A DNA stretch of 64,000 nt from an uncultured Pelagibacteraceae bacterium (GCA_902539445.1 CACBIY010000001.1:124001-188000), one strand, 5' to 3'. Shown: positions 1 to 9,764, counted from the first letter of the stretch. Made by a program: numbers and translations. Notes: generated from the letters alone by a model not told the origin.

Positions 1-399
1 GATGAAATAGAGAAAATTAAAGAAAAAAATATTAATGAACAAAAAATTGTTTTAGCAAATCAAACCACTTCTATGCTTCATGGTGAACAAGAAGCGAAAA
101 AAAGTGAAGAAACAGCAAAAAAAACTTTTTCGGAAAATTCAATGGGTTCTGCATTACCTTCTGTTTCAATTAAAAAAGATCAATTGAATGATAAGTTAAG
201 TATTGTTGATTTAATAATTCTTTCCAAGTTAGAAAAATCTAAAAGTGAGATAAGAAGATTGATTAAAGGTAGTGGTGTTAGAATTAACAATCAAATTATT
301 AATGATGAGAAACTAATAATCAGTGAAAAATTATTTGAAGATAATACAATTAAACTCTCCTTGGGTAAGAAAAGACATATCAAAGTTGAAATAAACTAA
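1..399 (+). CDS. tyrS: Tyrosyl-tRNA synthetase, C-terminal part (5' end outside window)
   Basis: The reading frame is open from base 1, so the gene is cut by the window edge; only about 132 C-terminal residues are seen. The segment LANQTTSMLHG is typical of the linker after the catalytic domain of bacterial TyrRS. It is followed by an S4-type RNA-binding domain (residues with SKSEIRRLIKGSGVRINN) that grips tRNA-Tyr. The enzyme charges tRNA-Tyr in the cytoplasm. The catalytic HIGH/KMSKS part lies upstream and cannot be checked. The stop codon overlaps that of the convergent AsmA-like gene by four bases. TyrRS is much more likely than another S4 protein because of the linker motif. Confidence 0.93.
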   Translation, partial: DEIEKIKEKNINEQKIVLANQTTSMLHGEQEAKKSEETAKKTFSENSMGSALPSVSIKKDQLNDKLSIVDLIILSKLEKSKSEIRRLIKGSGVRINNQIINDEKLIISEKLFEDNTIKLSLGKKRHIKVEIN

Positions 400-2594
400 T
401 TTTTTTTTATTTTTTCAAGAGTTCTTGTAATGAATCTTGGTGTAAGAGTTTTCACAGGGTTTACAGTTGTTTTTAATTTGTTTGGGGGACCTTTTATCTT
501 AAAACTCACACCAAAAACACCTTCTCCAACTTTTTTTCCTACTAGAATATCTCCAAGAAGAGGAATTGAGGATATAGTTCTATTAATTGTTGTTGCTGGA
601 ACCATAGTTCCTCTTAGACTAATCAAATCATCACTTTCAATATATCCTTCCATCAATAAAGAAATAGCGGGACCGATGGCATATAACTCTTCTATTCTCA
701 TAAAATCATTCTTATTGGAAAATTTCATTTCAAAATCTGTAAATCTTATTCCCTCGCCAGTTAATAAGTCAGCGATACCTTGAAGAGATGCTAATGTTAA
801 CAATTTTGCTAAAGCTGGTACTTCTTGTACTTTAAAATTATCAATTATTAATTTTGAATTAGAAACATCGTTTTGTTTAATAGAATAAAAATCTAAGTTA
901 CCTTCCTCAAAACCTTTAATAAATTTGTACCTATTGACAAAAGGCTTAGCTAAATCAGAATAAAGAGTTGTAACTTTCTCATTTGAAGTAGATCTAATAG
1001 TTAAATTAATCCTCTGATTATCGGAAAAATCTCCAGCTAAATTGGCATCAGTTACTTCATTATTGTTGAATGTTAAATATCCACCTAAATCTTCTATTGG
1101 ATGATCTTTGTCAAGAAATGCCTCTTCTATATTTATATTTAGTTTAAAATTTTTAGAAAAAATTTTTTTGCTCTTCGGATTTTTATCATCTTTCAATAAA
1201 TCATCTATAATTTTTCTGGCATTAAAACTATTAGATTTTAATAAATAATCTTTATCTCTTTTTTTGATTGATAAATCATTTTTTAATAAGTCATTATCAA
1301 AATAACTTAAATCTACATCACTAATAGATTTAATTTTATATTTCTTCGATAATAATAAGTTTTGAATTTCAAATTTATTATTTTTTTCTTTTATTGAGAT
1401 ATTCCTAAAATTAATTTCATTTGATAAAAGATTTTTAACTCCAAGAATAACTATTTTTAATTTATTATCTTGATTTTTTTCATAATTCAAAAAATTCAGA
1501 TGAAATGGGTTTTTCTTGATTTCTAATGAAGTATCAAATTTTAAGTTTTTTTTTGATTTAGAAAAATTATACTTAATATTATCTTTTTCTTTTTGGATTA
1601 AAATATTTCCATTACCGATGATACTTAGTAAATTTTCTTTATATTCAATTTGTATTTGGTGATCTGACAACTCAATTATGTCTTTTAATTCTGGAAAAAA
1701 CTCTTTCAAATTTTTTGAACTTACAACTTTGGAATTTTTTAAATTCACTAAGGAGTCAATCTTAAAATCATCTATCTTGTATTTATTATTAATTTTAAAT
1801 GAAAAAGTATTAGATAAATCAAACTCGGCTGATTTGATTTTTAGATTATAAAAATCGATATTTAATAATTGATTAATCTTTTTATTATCTAAAACTAAAT
1901 TTTTACTATTATTTTTGCCTGAAACTAAAAATTTATTTTTTTGTTTTTTGATATTTAATTCTGGAAAGGTCAAATCATTATTATCATATGATAAATTTAT
2001 ATCTTTAAATTCAAATTTATTATTTTGAAGATTAAAAATAAGACTTATTTTTGATAAATTTATTTTTTTTAAAGGTTTAACCTCACCATCTTTTACAAAT
2101 CCTTTTATAATAAAATCATCTTTAATATTACCCTTTTGATCAAATTTAAGATTTATGTCTGCTATCAAATATCCTTTTTTCACAAACTTTTCTAATATGT
2201 AAATTTGAGGGCTATCCTTAATAGATCTTATAAATGAAATTAAATTTTTAATTTCGATTGTCCTAGTAGTTATATCTAATTCAGATAGCGAAAATTTCTT
2301 ATTTATGAATGTTTTAATATCAATATTAGACTTGATACTCTCTAGTTTAATTAATTTATTTCTATTCTTTAAATTTGCCCCAACAGTTTTTAACATTAAT
2401 TTAAATTTAAAAGGATCTAAGATGATACTTATTTTATCTAAATCTAGCTCCAATTGATTATCAATTTTTTTAACTTCTTTAGATATTTGATCATTAAAAA
2501 CATCTGTTTTTATACCAATAGTGCTTAAGTAAATAATAGAACCAAAGATTAGTAATAATGTGAATATTAAAAATCTAAAAATTATTTTTTTCAT
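396..2594 (-). CDS. AsmA/YhdP-like envelope protein (DUF3971/AsmA C-terminal type)
   Basis: This is a 732-residue protein with one N-terminal membrane anchor (about residues 7-27) and a long, charged, beta-rich periplasmic body. The last 150 residues carry the recognisable AsmA/YhdP-type C-terminus, with LLTLASLQGIADLLTGEG followed by GPAISLLMEGY and GTMVPATTINRT. Family members are now seen as bridge-like proteins that move phospholipid between inner and outer membrane. That role here is inferred from family. The ATG overlaps the prfB stop (ATGA), so the gene is probably co-transcribed with mrcA and prfB. The middle of the protein is too divergent to subdivide by eye. Confidence 0.8.
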   Translation of the reverse strand: MKKIIFRFLIFTLLLIFGSIIYLSTIGIKTDVFNDQISKEVKKIDNQLELDLDKISIILDPFKFKLMLKTVGANLKNRNKLIKLESIKSNIDIKTFINKKFSLSELDITTRTIEIKNLISFIRSIKDSPQIYILEKFVKKGYLIADINLKFDQKGNIKDDFIIKGFVKDGEVKPLKKINLSKISLIFNLQNNKFEFKDINLSYDNNDLTFPELNIKKQKNKFLVSGKNNSKNLVLDNKKINQLLNIDFYNLKIKSAEFDLSNTFSFKINNKYKIDDFKIDSLVNLKNSKVVSSKNLKEFFPELKDIIELSDHQIQIEYKENLLSIIGNGNILIQKEKDNIKYNFSKSKKNLKFDTSLEIKKNPFHLNFLNYEKNQDNKLKIVILGVKNLLSNEINFRNISIKEKNNKFEIQNLLLSKKYKIKSISDVDLSYFDNDLLKNDLSIKKRDKDYLLKSNSFNARKIIDDLLKDDKNPKSKKIFSKNFKLNINIEEAFLDKDHPIEDLGGYLTFNNNEVTDANLAGDFSDNQRINLTIRSTSNEKVTTLYSDLAKPFVNRYKFIKGFEEGNLDFYSIKQNDVSNSKLIIDNFKVQEVPALAKLLTLASLQGIADLLTGEGIRFTDFEMKFSNKNDFMRIEELYAIGPAISLLMEGYIESDDLISLRGTMVPATTINRTISSIPLLGDILVGKKVGEGVFGVSFKIKGPPNKLKTTVNPVKTLTPRFITRTLEKIKKN

Positions 2595-3686
2595 TTAATT
2601 TGATATAAAGATTTCTCTAAAAAAGCGTCGATGTCGCCATCTAAAACTTTATCTGGGCTTGTGCTTTCAAAGTTTGTCCTGTTATCTTTTACCAATCTGT
2701 AAGGTTGAAGCACATATGATCTAATTTGATGTCCCCACCCTATATCAGATTTAGAAGCCTCATTATTTTGATTTGCCTCATCTTTTTTTTTCATTTCAAA
2801 GTCATAAAGTCTTGCTCTTAACATATTCATACAGGTTTCTTTATTTTTATGTTGAGACCTTTCGTTTTGACATTGCACGACTATTTTTGATGGAATATGT
2901 GTTATCCTAACAGCGCTGTCAGTTGTGTTAACATGTTGACCACCAGCGCCACTTGAGCGATAAGTATCAATTCTCAAATCTTTATCTAATATTTCAATGT
3001 TTAGATTTTCATCAACGACTGGATAAACCCAAATACTTGCAAAACTAGTGTGTCTTCTGGCTCCTGAGTCAAAAGGAGATATTCTTACAAGACGGTGAAT
3101 TCCAGACTCCTTTTTAAGCCATCCAAACACATAATCCCCCTGAATTTTTATGGTAGAGGATTTTATTCCTGCCTCCTCGCCTTTATGTTCACTTATTAAA
3201 TTACATTTGTAATTTTTGTCATCTGACCATTTCATATACATTCTTCTTAACATATTGGCCCAATCTTGACTTTCTGTGCCACCAGCACCGGCATGAATTT
3301 CTACATAGCAATCAAATGAATCTGCCTCATCTGATAGAAAACATCTTATTTCATTTTTCTTAACTTTTGATCTCAATTCTTTAATACTTTCCATAACTTC
3401 TTTTTTTACATTAAGATTATTCTCGTCTGTAGCTAAAGAGTAAAGGTCATCTAAATCCTTAAGTTGATTAATTGAGTCTTCGTAAGAATTAATCAAATCC
3501 TCAAAAAGTTTTTTTTCCTTAATTGTTTTTTGAGAGTCTGCTTTATCTTGCCAAAAATTGGCACCAAGCATTTTTTTATCTATATGTTCAAGTTTCGAGT
3601 AAATCTTATTTTTTTCAAAGATACTCCTTAACTCTTTGATTAATTTTTTCGATTTCTTTTTTTAGATCTAAATATTTATCGTCCAT
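2591..3686 (-). CDS. prfB: Peptide chain release factor 2 (needs programmed +1 frameshift)
   Basis: RF2 reads UGA and UAA stop codons and hydrolyses peptidyl-tRNA on the ribosome. The gene is split over two frames: ATG at 3686 opens a 23-codon frame ending at an in-frame TGA (3617-3615), and the +1 frame then runs 341 codons to 2591, giving about 364 residues, the usual RF2 length. The main frame carries the SPF specificity tripeptide (RISPFDSG) and the catalytic GGQ loop (SGAGGQHVN). The start codon overlaps the mrcA stop (TAATG). A plain ORF caller would start at 3571 and lose 38 residues. The frame is otherwise intact, so this is regulation and not a mutation. Confidence 0.95.
3615..3629 (-). 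promoter_or_regulatory. prfB programmed +1 frameshift site
   Basis: Read on the minus strand the site is AAGGAG-TAT-CTT-TGA-A. A Shine-Dalgarno-like AAGGAG (3629-3624) sits three bases before the slippery CTT codon (3620-3618), which is followed by the TGA stop (3617-3615). This matches the classical RF2 autoregulation signal, in which low RF2 makes the ribosome slip from CTT TGA to a GAA codon. Both flanking frames encode RF2-like sequence, which supports real frameshifting over sequencing error. Confidence 0.93.
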
Positions 3687-6025
3687 TAATAAAACTTTAG
3701 TATATTATTTGTATCGAATCTATTATTATTAGAATACAATACTTTTCCATTTAAAACATTTTTACTTTTGTAAGCTTCAATAATTGTATTTTTAGAGTTA
3801 AATTTAGCTTTTTCTCCAGTTAACGGATCAACAACCATTAATGTCATTTTTTCTGGAACTTTAAAAGGTCTTGCATCAGATTTTTTGATTGCCTTTTCGA
3901 TAAATTCTCTAAAAATTGGTAATGCAGCTTTCGATCCAGTTTCAAATTTACCTAATGGTTCTGGATTATCCATTCCAACATAAACACCAATCACTAAATT
4001 TGATGTAAAACCTATAAACCATGCATCTGTATTTTCATTTGTAGTTCCTGTTTTTCCAGCTAAATTTAATTGTAAATCTTTTAATTTTTTACCAGTTCCT
4101 CTTTTAATTACTCCTTCTAAAATTGTGGTTACTTGATACGCTGTTTGCTCAGACATTACTTGCTCATAATTATCTTCTATTAAAGGATAATCTTTACCAG
4201 TGAATGAAATCTTGTCACAATTCATACACTTCCTATTTTCATTATTAATTATTGTGTTTCCTTCACTGTCTTGAATTCTGTCTATAATTATAGGACTTAT
4301 TAGTTTTCCACCATTTACAAATGATGAATAAGCTGAAGTTAGACTTAAAAGAGTTGTTTCAGCTGATCCTAGGGAAATTGATAGTAATTCTTCAGGGTCA
4401 TCATATATTTTTAATTCTTTAGAAAATTTTGCTACTTTATCTACACCCAAGTTTTGAGCAATTCTTACAGTCATTAAGTTTCTTGATTTTTCAAGCCCCA
4501 CTCTAAGTGTAGAGGGCCCATAAAACTTTTTACCATAATTTTCTGGCTTCCATTTTTTTAAATCAACCCCTTGATCTAAAACTAGAGGTGCATCAAGTAC
4601 TAAAGATGATGGAGTGTATTTATTTTCTAACGCTAAAGCATACACAAATGGTTTAAATGCTGAACCAGGTTGTCTTAGTGCTTGGGTAGCTCTATTAAAT
4701 TCACTAGATTTGAAACTAAATCCTCCACTTAAAGCTAAAACACGTCCGGTGTAAGGATCCATTACAACAATGCCTCCATTTATTTTTGGGAGTTGTTTTA
4801 GACTATAGAAGTTGTCTTTAACTTTATTAACATAGATTAAATCACCAACTTTAAGTAAATCTTCAAATTCTTTTTTGGTCCATGAGATTTCATTATATTT
4901 TATTAAACCAGGTGATTTGTTTAGAGTTTCAATTTTTGTTTGAAATTGACCTATTTCTTTAACAATAGCTATTTCCCAATTAATGGAATTCTCTAATTTA
5001 TATTTTTTATCTACACTGTTGTGCCAATTTTCATTATATTTAATATTAGATATTGGTCCACGCCACCCTTTTCTTCGATCATAAGAAATAAGACCATTTC
5101 TCAAAGATTCAGTTGCAATTTTTTGTAAGTTTAAATCGATTGGGGTGTTGATGTTATATCCTTGTTTATAAACTTTCTCATAAGTAAGTTTATCTATTAT
5201 ATTTTTTCTAACATCTTCGATATAATACTGCGCATCCTCTAAATAAATTTTTTTCTTTTTTTTTAAGTTTATATTTTGATTTTTATACTCATTATATTTT
5301 TCAAAAGTTAAAAATCCATTTTGATTCAAATTTTTCAAAACAAGATCTCTTCTAAATTTTGCTAAATCAATATTGTTATAAGGGTTGTACTTACTAGGTG
5401 CTTTTGGTAAAGCAGCTAACAATGCTGACTCAGCATAATCTAGTTCTTTAATTGACTTATCAAAATATTCTAAACTTGCGGCAGCAACACCATAAGCCCC
5501 ACTACCTAAATATATTTGATTAAGATATAATTCTAGAATTCTTTCTTTATTTAAAGCTCTTTCTATTCTAAAGGCTAAAATTGCCTCTTTAATTTTTCTG
5601 TTAATGCTAACTTCATTTGTTAATAGAAAGTTTTTTGCAACCTGTTGGGTTATTGTAGAAGCTCCCTCAAGTCTTTTTGAGGTCATAATATTTGTTATGT
5701 TATTAAATGTTGCTCTCAGAACACCTTTTGCATCAACACCAGGATGAGTAAAAAAATTTTTATCTTCAGCAGATAAAAAGGCATTAATAACATTTGGAGG
5801 TATTGCGCTATAAGGAACAAAAATCCTTTTTTCTTTAGAAAAATCAGCGACTAGATCTCCATCTCCAGAGTACATTTTGCTTGAAACTGGTGGTTTATAA
5901 TTTTTAAGAAATTTATAATCTGGAATATTGTTAGAAAAAGTCCATAAAATGCCAAAAATTACGATCACTGTTATCAAGGAAATGCTAAAAAAAAGAATTA
6001 AAATATTTTTGAACAACTTTGTCAT
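3686..6025 (-). CDS. mrcA: Penicillin-binding protein 1A, bifunctional
   Basis: This 779-residue protein has an N-terminal membrane anchor (about residues 8-30). The GT51 glycosyltransferase domain follows, with SAEDKNFFTHPGVD and GASTITQQVAKNF. The penicillin-binding transpeptidase domain has the SxxK motif in RQPGSAFKPF, an SRN motif in EKSRNLM and KTGTT near residue 640. It polymerises and cross-links peptidoglycan on the periplasmic face of the inner membrane. Length is normal for PBP1A. It is the first gene of a likely mrcA-prfB-asmA-like operon, divergent from the RNase E gene across about 100 AT-rich bases that must hold both promoters. Confidence 0.95.
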   Translation of the reverse strand: MTKLFKNILILFFSISLITVIVIFGILWTFSNNIPDYKFLKNYKPPVSSKMYSGDGDLVADFSKEKRIFVPYSAIPPNVINAFLSAEDKNFFTHPGVDAKGVLRATFNNITNIMTSKRLEGASTITQQVAKNFLLTNEVSINRKIKEAILAFRIERALNKERILELYLNQIYLGSGAYGVAAASLEYFDKSIKELDYAESALLAALPKAPSKYNPYNNIDLAKFRRDLVLKNLNQNGFLTFEKYNEYKNQNINLKKKKKIYLEDAQYYIEDVRKNIIDKLTYEKVYKQGYNINTPIDLNLQKIATESLRNGLISYDRRKGWRGPISNIKYNENWHNSVDKKYKLENSINWEIAIVKEIGQFQTKIETLNKSPGLIKYNEISWTKKEFEDLLKVGDLIYVNKVKDNFYSLKQLPKINGGIVVMDPYTGRVLALSGGFSFKSSEFNRATQALRQPGSAFKPFVYALALENKYTPSSLVLDAPLVLDQGVDLKKWKPENYGKKFYGPSTLRVGLEKSRNLMTVRIAQNLGVDKVAKFSKELKIYDDPEELLSISLGSAETTLLSLTSAYSSFVNGGKLISPIIIDRIQDSEGNTIINNENRKCMNCDKISFTGKDYPLIEDNYEQVMSEQTAYQVTTILEGVIKRGTGKKLKDLQLNLAGKTGTTNENTDAWFIGFTSNLVIGVYVGMDNPEPLGKFETGSKAALPIFREFIEKAIKKSDARPFKVPEKMTLMVVDPLTGEKAKFNSKNTIIEAYKSKNVLNGKVLYSNNNRFDTNNILKFY

Positions 6026-6126
6026 TTTGATTTAATTATATATAGGAATTTGTTAAAGATAAGGCATTATTATTGAACAAAATTTTAAAAAAATAAACAT
6101 TAAATGAAATACTTAAACTTAAAATT

Positions 6127-7899
6127 ATGGAAAAAAATTTATATATTGATGCTTCGCATCCTAATGAAACTAGGGTTGTTCTTAAATCAAAAGATAATAT
6201 TGAAGACTATGAATATGAAGGTTCAAAAAATAACCTTATAAAAAATAATATTTATCTAGGTAAAGTTAGTAGAATTGAGCCATCCTTACAAGCTGCCTTT
6301 ATCGATTTTGGTAGAGAGCGTCATGGTTTCTTATCTTTCAATGATATTCAATCAGACTATTATCAAATACCAAAAAGCGACCTGGAAAGAATTAAAGAAG
6401 AGGAAGAAAAATTAAGGGAAGAATTATCAAAAAAAGTTGAGCAAAAAGAGGAGGAAAATTTAGCAGAAGGCAAACTAGAAGTTGATGATCCCATTGAAAT
6501 AGAGAAAAAAGAAAATGAGGAAAAAGAAAAAGATTTTGATAATAAAGAGAAAAAGGTTGCAAGTAGAAATAAATTTAAAAGATATAAAATTCAAGAGGTA
6601 ATTAAACCAAACCAGGTCATTCTTGTTCAAGTTATTAAAGATGAAAGAGGTCAAAAGGGTGCAGCACTTAGTACCTTCATCTCTATCGCTGGTAAATATA
6701 TTGTTCTAATGCCAAACACTCCGAAAGGGGGTGGTATATCAAGAAAAATTTTCAATCCAGCAGACAGAAAAAAAATTAGATCAATTCTAAATGAAATCGA
6801 AATACCCAAAGAGATGGGATTGATTGTGAGAACTGCCGGTAGTAATAAAACTAAAAATGAAATTAATCATGATCTAGAAACTCTTTTAAAATCTTGGAAC
6901 CAGATTAAGGATAATGCAATCAATGCAATTGCACCTTCGCTAATTCATCAAGAAAGTGAGATAATAAATAGAACTCTGAGAGACATGTACGATGAAAACA
7001 CTAAAAGTATCGTAATAGAGGGTAACGAGGGATATAAAAAAGCACAAAATTTTATGAAAATGCTTATGCCTTCTCAAGTTAAAAAAATTAAAAAGTATAG
7101 AGGAAAAACTCCACTATTCTTTGCGGAGGGTATTGAACAAAAATTAAATCAAATATTTGATACTGAAATAAAACTAAGTTCTGGTGGCTATCTAGTGATA
7201 AACCCCACAGAAGCATTAGTTTCAATTGATATAAACTCAGGAAGTTCAATAAAACAAAAAAATGTTGAAAGTACTGCATTAGACACAAATTTAGAAGCAG
7301 CAGAGGAGATTGCGAGACAAATTAAAATTAGAGACCTTTCAGGACTAATTATTATCGACTTTATAGATATGTTGAGTTTCGGAAACAGAAAAATGGTTGA
7401 AAGGAGACTAAAAGAGAAATGTAGATCTGATAGAGCAAGAATTCAAATTGGAAGGATTAGTAATTTCGGATTACTAGAAATGTCAAGACAAAGACTTAGA
7501 GAAAGTGCTGTCAAATGGAAAGTTGCTTTGACAGATGAATCCTTTGCTCAAAAAATATTAAAATTAGTCGAATTGAAAGCTATTCTAAATAAAGCTAAAT
7601 TTGTAGAGTTAAGAGTATGTGATAAAATTTCATCTTTTTTAAAAGAAAACTTTATTGAGGATTTAACTTATTTTGAAAAAAAAAACAAAATGAAAATAGA
7701 TATAATTTCAGACGATAATTTAATTATTCCTGAATATATTATTGATATTAAAAATAAATCTAAAAAAACAATTGAGCTTATAGAATATTTTGAAAAACTT
7801 AAAAACCTTGATGATTTAACTAAAGATAAAAAGATAATTGATATAAAAAAGAGAAAAAAAACTTACAGAAAAAGAAAGTTTTATAAAAAAACTAAATAA
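6127..7899 (+). CDS. rne: Ribonuclease E/G family endoribonuclease
   Basis: This 590-residue endoribonuclease would act in mRNA decay and rRNA/tRNA processing. The S1 domain begins near residue 40 ([20 protein letters not shown]) and is interrupted by a Lys/Glu-rich insert at about residues 83-150, as in other alphaproteobacterial RNase E. The two catalytic aspartates are present in SIDINSG and IIIDFIDM. The usual CPxC Zn-link after the SRQRLRES motif is missing, and there is no long C-terminal scaffold, only a basic tail. It could be called rng by length, but the interrupted S1 domain favours RNase E. It converges on thiG with an eight-base overlap. Confidence 0.9.
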   Translation: MEKNLYIDASHPNETRVVLKSKDNIEDYEYEGSKNNLIKNNIYLGKVSRIEPSLQAAFIDFGRERHGFLSFNDIQSDYYQIPKSDLERIKEEEEKLREELSKKVEQKEEENLAEGKLEVDDPIEIEKKENEEKEKDFDNKEKKVASRNKFKRYKIQEVIKPNQVILVQVIKDERGQKGAALSTFISIAGKYIVLMPNTPKGGGISRKIFNPADRKKIRSILNEIEIPKEMGLIVRTAGSNKTKNEINHDLETLLKSWNQIKDNAINAIAPSLIHQESEIINRTLRDMYDENTKSIVIEGNEGYKKAQNFMKMLMPSQVKKIKKYRGKTPLFFAEGIEQKLNQIFDTEIKLSSGGYLVINPTEALVSIDINSGSSIKQKNVESTALDTNLEAAEEIARQIKIRDLSGLIIIDFIDMLSFGNRKMVERRLKEKCRSDRARIQIGRISNFGLLEMSRQRLRESAVKWKVALTDESFAQKILKLVELKAILNKAKFVELRVCDKISSFLKENFIEDLTYFEKKNKMKIDIISDDNLIIPEYIIDIKNKSKKTIELIEYFEKLKNLDDLTKDKKIIDIKKRKKTYRKRKFYKKTK

Positions 7900-8665
7900 T
7901 ACCTTTTTTTGGGGAGGAAGCGCTACCCATAACTTTTTTCTCAATTCTTCCAGATAAAAAGGATTGTCTTCCAGCAATTACAGCATTTTTAAAAGCTTTT
8001 GCCATTTCAAATGGTTTTTTTGCTTTTGCTATCGCTGTATTAACTAGGACACCATCACATCCTAACTCCATTGCAATTGTTGCATCAGATGCTTGTCCTA
8101 AACCAGCATCTATAATTAAAGGTAATTTTGTTTGATTTCTGATAATTTGAATATTAACTTTATTTAAAATTCCAAGACCAGATCCTATTGGTGCTGCAAG
8201 TGGCATTATAGCTGCGGCTCCAGCATTTTCTAACCTTTTTGCCATTAGAGGATCATCATTGCAATAAACCATAACTTTAAAACCTTCTTTTGTTAAAATT
8301 TCAGTAGATTTTAGTGTCTCTATCATCTCAGGAAATAGATTATCTTTATCACCTAAAACCTCAAGCTTTACTAATTTCCATCCTCCGATCTCTCTTGCAA
8401 GCCTAAGTGTTCTTAACGCTTCATCTGAATTAAAACATCCGGCAGTATTAGGTAAATAAGTTATTTTTTTTGGATCTATATAATCCATTAACAAAGGTTT
8501 ACTTGTATCAGAGATATTTACTCTTCTAACAGCAACAGTTACAATTTCAGCTCCAGATATCTTAATTGCCTTAGCACATTCAACCATGCTTTTATATTTA
8601 CCGGTACCTACAATCAATCTAGAATTAAATTTTTTTTTTGAAATTATAAGATTATCTTTTTTCAA
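7892..8665 (-). CDS. thiG: Thiazole synthase ThiG
   Basis: ThiG builds the thiazole phosphate of thiamin from 1-deoxyxylulose 5-phosphate, dehydroglycine and the ThiS thiocarboxylate. The 257 residues include the Schiff-base lysine region LVKLEVLGD, the [17 protein letters not shown] phosphate-binding loop and [11 protein letters not shown]. The start is a TTG, chosen because homologous sequence ([14 protein letters not shown]) begins right after it and no ATG occurs for another 26 codons. It lies two bases after thiS, and the end of thiS supplies its ribosome binding site. No TPP riboswitch is visible ahead of the pair. Confidence 0.95.
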   Translation of the reverse strand: MKKDNLIISKKKFNSRLIVGTGKYKSMVECAKAIKISGAEIVTVAVRRVNISDTSKPLLMDYIDPKKITYLPNTAGCFNSDEALRTLRLAREIGGWKLVKLEVLGDKDNLFPEMIETLKSTEILTKEGFKVMVYCNDDPLMAKRLENAGAAAIMPLAAPIGSGLGILNKVNIQIIRNQTKLPLIIDAGLGQASDATIAMELGCDGVLVNTAIAKAKKPFEMAKAFKNAVIAGRQSFLSGRIEKKVMGSASSPKKGII

Positions 8666-8679
8666 AACTAACCACCTCC
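8663..8679 (-). promoter_or_regulatory. thiG ribosome binding site encoded by the ThiS Gly tail codons
   Basis: On the minus strand the last three sense codons of thiS are GGA GGT GGT (8679-8671), followed by TAG and, two bases later, the TTG start of thiG (8665-8663). GGAGG lies nine bases before TTG, a good Shine-Dalgarno position. The sulfur-carrying Gly-Gly terminus is fixed by function, so these codons serve both protein and translation signal. This site decides the thiG start. Confidence 0.75.
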
Positions 8680-8880
8680 AATAAAGTGAACAATTTCAAT
8701 TTTATCATTAGCTTTTAAATTGATTTTATTAAGATTTTTTTTATCCACTATTTCTCTATTTAATTCAATGGCAACTTTTTTCAAAGGGACTTTTAAATTT
8801 TTAAATAAATCGGATAATTTAGTTTTATCGTCAATTTTATTTACTTTACCGTTTATTTTTATTTTTATTTTTTTTTTCAT
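8668..8880 (-). CDS. thiS: Sulfur carrier protein ThiS
   Basis: This 70-residue ubiquitin-like protein ends in FIGGG. Family members are adenylated and thiocarboxylated on the C-terminal glycine and hand sulfur to ThiG for the thiazole ring. Typical ThiS ends in a single GG pair, so the third glycine is a small oddity. The N-terminus [12 protein letters not shown] is a normal beta-strand start. It is the first gene of thiS-thiG, divergent from aroQ with only 16 bases between the start codons. Other thiamin genes are not in the window. SAR11 members are known to depend on an external pyrimidine precursor while keeping thiazole synthesis, which fits this pair. Confidence 0.92.
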   Translation of the reverse strand: MKKKIKIKINGKVNKIDDKTKLSDLFKNLKVPLKKVAIELNREIVDKKNLNKINLKANDKIEIVHFIGGG

Positions 8881-8896
8881 CGTATATAAATGTTAA

Positions 8897-9343
8897 ATGA
8901 ATAATAAGATAATTATAATTAATGGTCCAAATCTTAATCTATTAGGTGAAAGAGAACAATCACAATATGGATCAACTACTTTTGAAGAATTAAAAGAAAT
9001 TTGTTTAAATAAATCAAAAGAATTGGGTTTAATAGCTGATTTTTCTCAATCAAATATTGAGGGTGAAATAGTTGGCTTGATACAGAATTCTAGAAAAAAT
9101 TTTGATGGAATGATAATTAATGCGGCAGCATTTACGCATACATCAGTTGCAATTAGAGACGCTTTAAGTATTTTTAAAAAACCAATCATCGAGCTACATA
9201 TTTCAAATATTTACAAACGTGAAGAATTTAGACATAAATCATTAATAAGTGACGTAGTTACAGGTGGTATTTTTGGTTTGGGTACTGATGGTTATATTTT
9301 AGCCATAATTTCAATGCAAAAGCTTTTACGAAATGAAAATTAA
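8897..9343 (+). CDS. aroQ: 3-dehydroquinate dehydratase, type II
   Basis: This 148-residue cytoplasmic enzyme catalyses the third step of the shikimate pathway (3-dehydroquinate to 3-dehydroshikimate). The N-terminus IIINGPNLNLLGERE, the YGS loop with the catalytic tyrosine, NAAAFTHTSVA and the ELHISNIYKREEFRHKS segment with the catalytic histidine mark it as type II. It heads an aroQ-accB-accC operon, an order common in bacteria, and overlaps accB by 11 bases. A TATAAA at 8885-8890 lies six bases before the ATG, so the mRNA may be nearly leaderless. Confidence 0.95.
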   Translation: MNNKIIIINGPNLNLLGEREQSQYGSTTFEELKEICLNKSKELGLIADFSQSNIEGEIVGLIQNSRKNFDGMIINAAAFTHTSVAIRDALSIFKKPIIELHISNIYKREEFRHKSLISDVVTGGIFGLGTDGYILAIISMQKLLRNEN

Positions 9344-9764
9344 TAAAAAAATCATTAAGGAACTTAGTGACTATTTAGAAGAATTTAATCTTACTGAGTT
9401 AGAATACACTGAAAAAGACACTAAGATTAAAGTTTCTAAGAATAATATCTCTATAAATAATCAAAATATTCCAAGTCCAAAAACTGATGTAAATAGCTCA
9501 AACATTAATTCATCAGAAAAAATTAAAAAAGGAATTGAGATTAAATCACCAATAATAGGAACAGCATATCACGCACCCGAACCTGGTGCGAAAAAATTTG
9601 TTGAAGTTGGAAAAAAGATAAAAAAAGGAGACACGGTAATGATTGTAGAAGCTATGAAAACTATGAACCATGTACCGTCAACAGCTGATGGAGTTGTTAA
9701 GGAAATTTGTGTTGATGATGGTCAACCTGTAGAATTTGGACAAAATTTATTAATTCTTGATTAA
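9333..9764 (+). CDS. accB: Biotin carboxyl carrier protein of acetyl-CoA carboxylase
   Basis: The 143-residue carrier has an N-terminal segment for binding the carboxylase, a Ser/Asn/Lys-rich linker (about residues 40-66) and a C-terminal biotinyl domain with the EAMKTMNHV motif, whose lysine is biotinylated. It carries CO2 between AccC and the carboxyltransferase to make malonyl-CoA for fatty acid synthesis. It overlaps aroQ by 11 bases, and its stop shares one base with the accC start (TAATG), so the three genes are translationally coupled. Confidence 0.95.
   Translation: MKINKKIIKELSDYLEEFNLTELEYTEKDTKIKVSKNNISINNQNIPSPKTDVNSSNINSSEKIKKGIEIKSPIIGTAYHAPEPGAKKFVEVGKKIKKGDTVMIVEAMKTMNHVPSTADGVVKEICVDDGQPVEFGQNLLILD

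Noticed and set aside
7088-7288. Antisense open frame inside the RNase E gene
   Set aside because: It is a shadow frame of a conserved coding sequence, with no start signal or family features. Similar shadows across the window were dropped.
8881-8896. TPP riboswitch ahead of thiS
   Set aside because: The gap to divergent aroQ is only 16 bases and holds no thi-box sequence.
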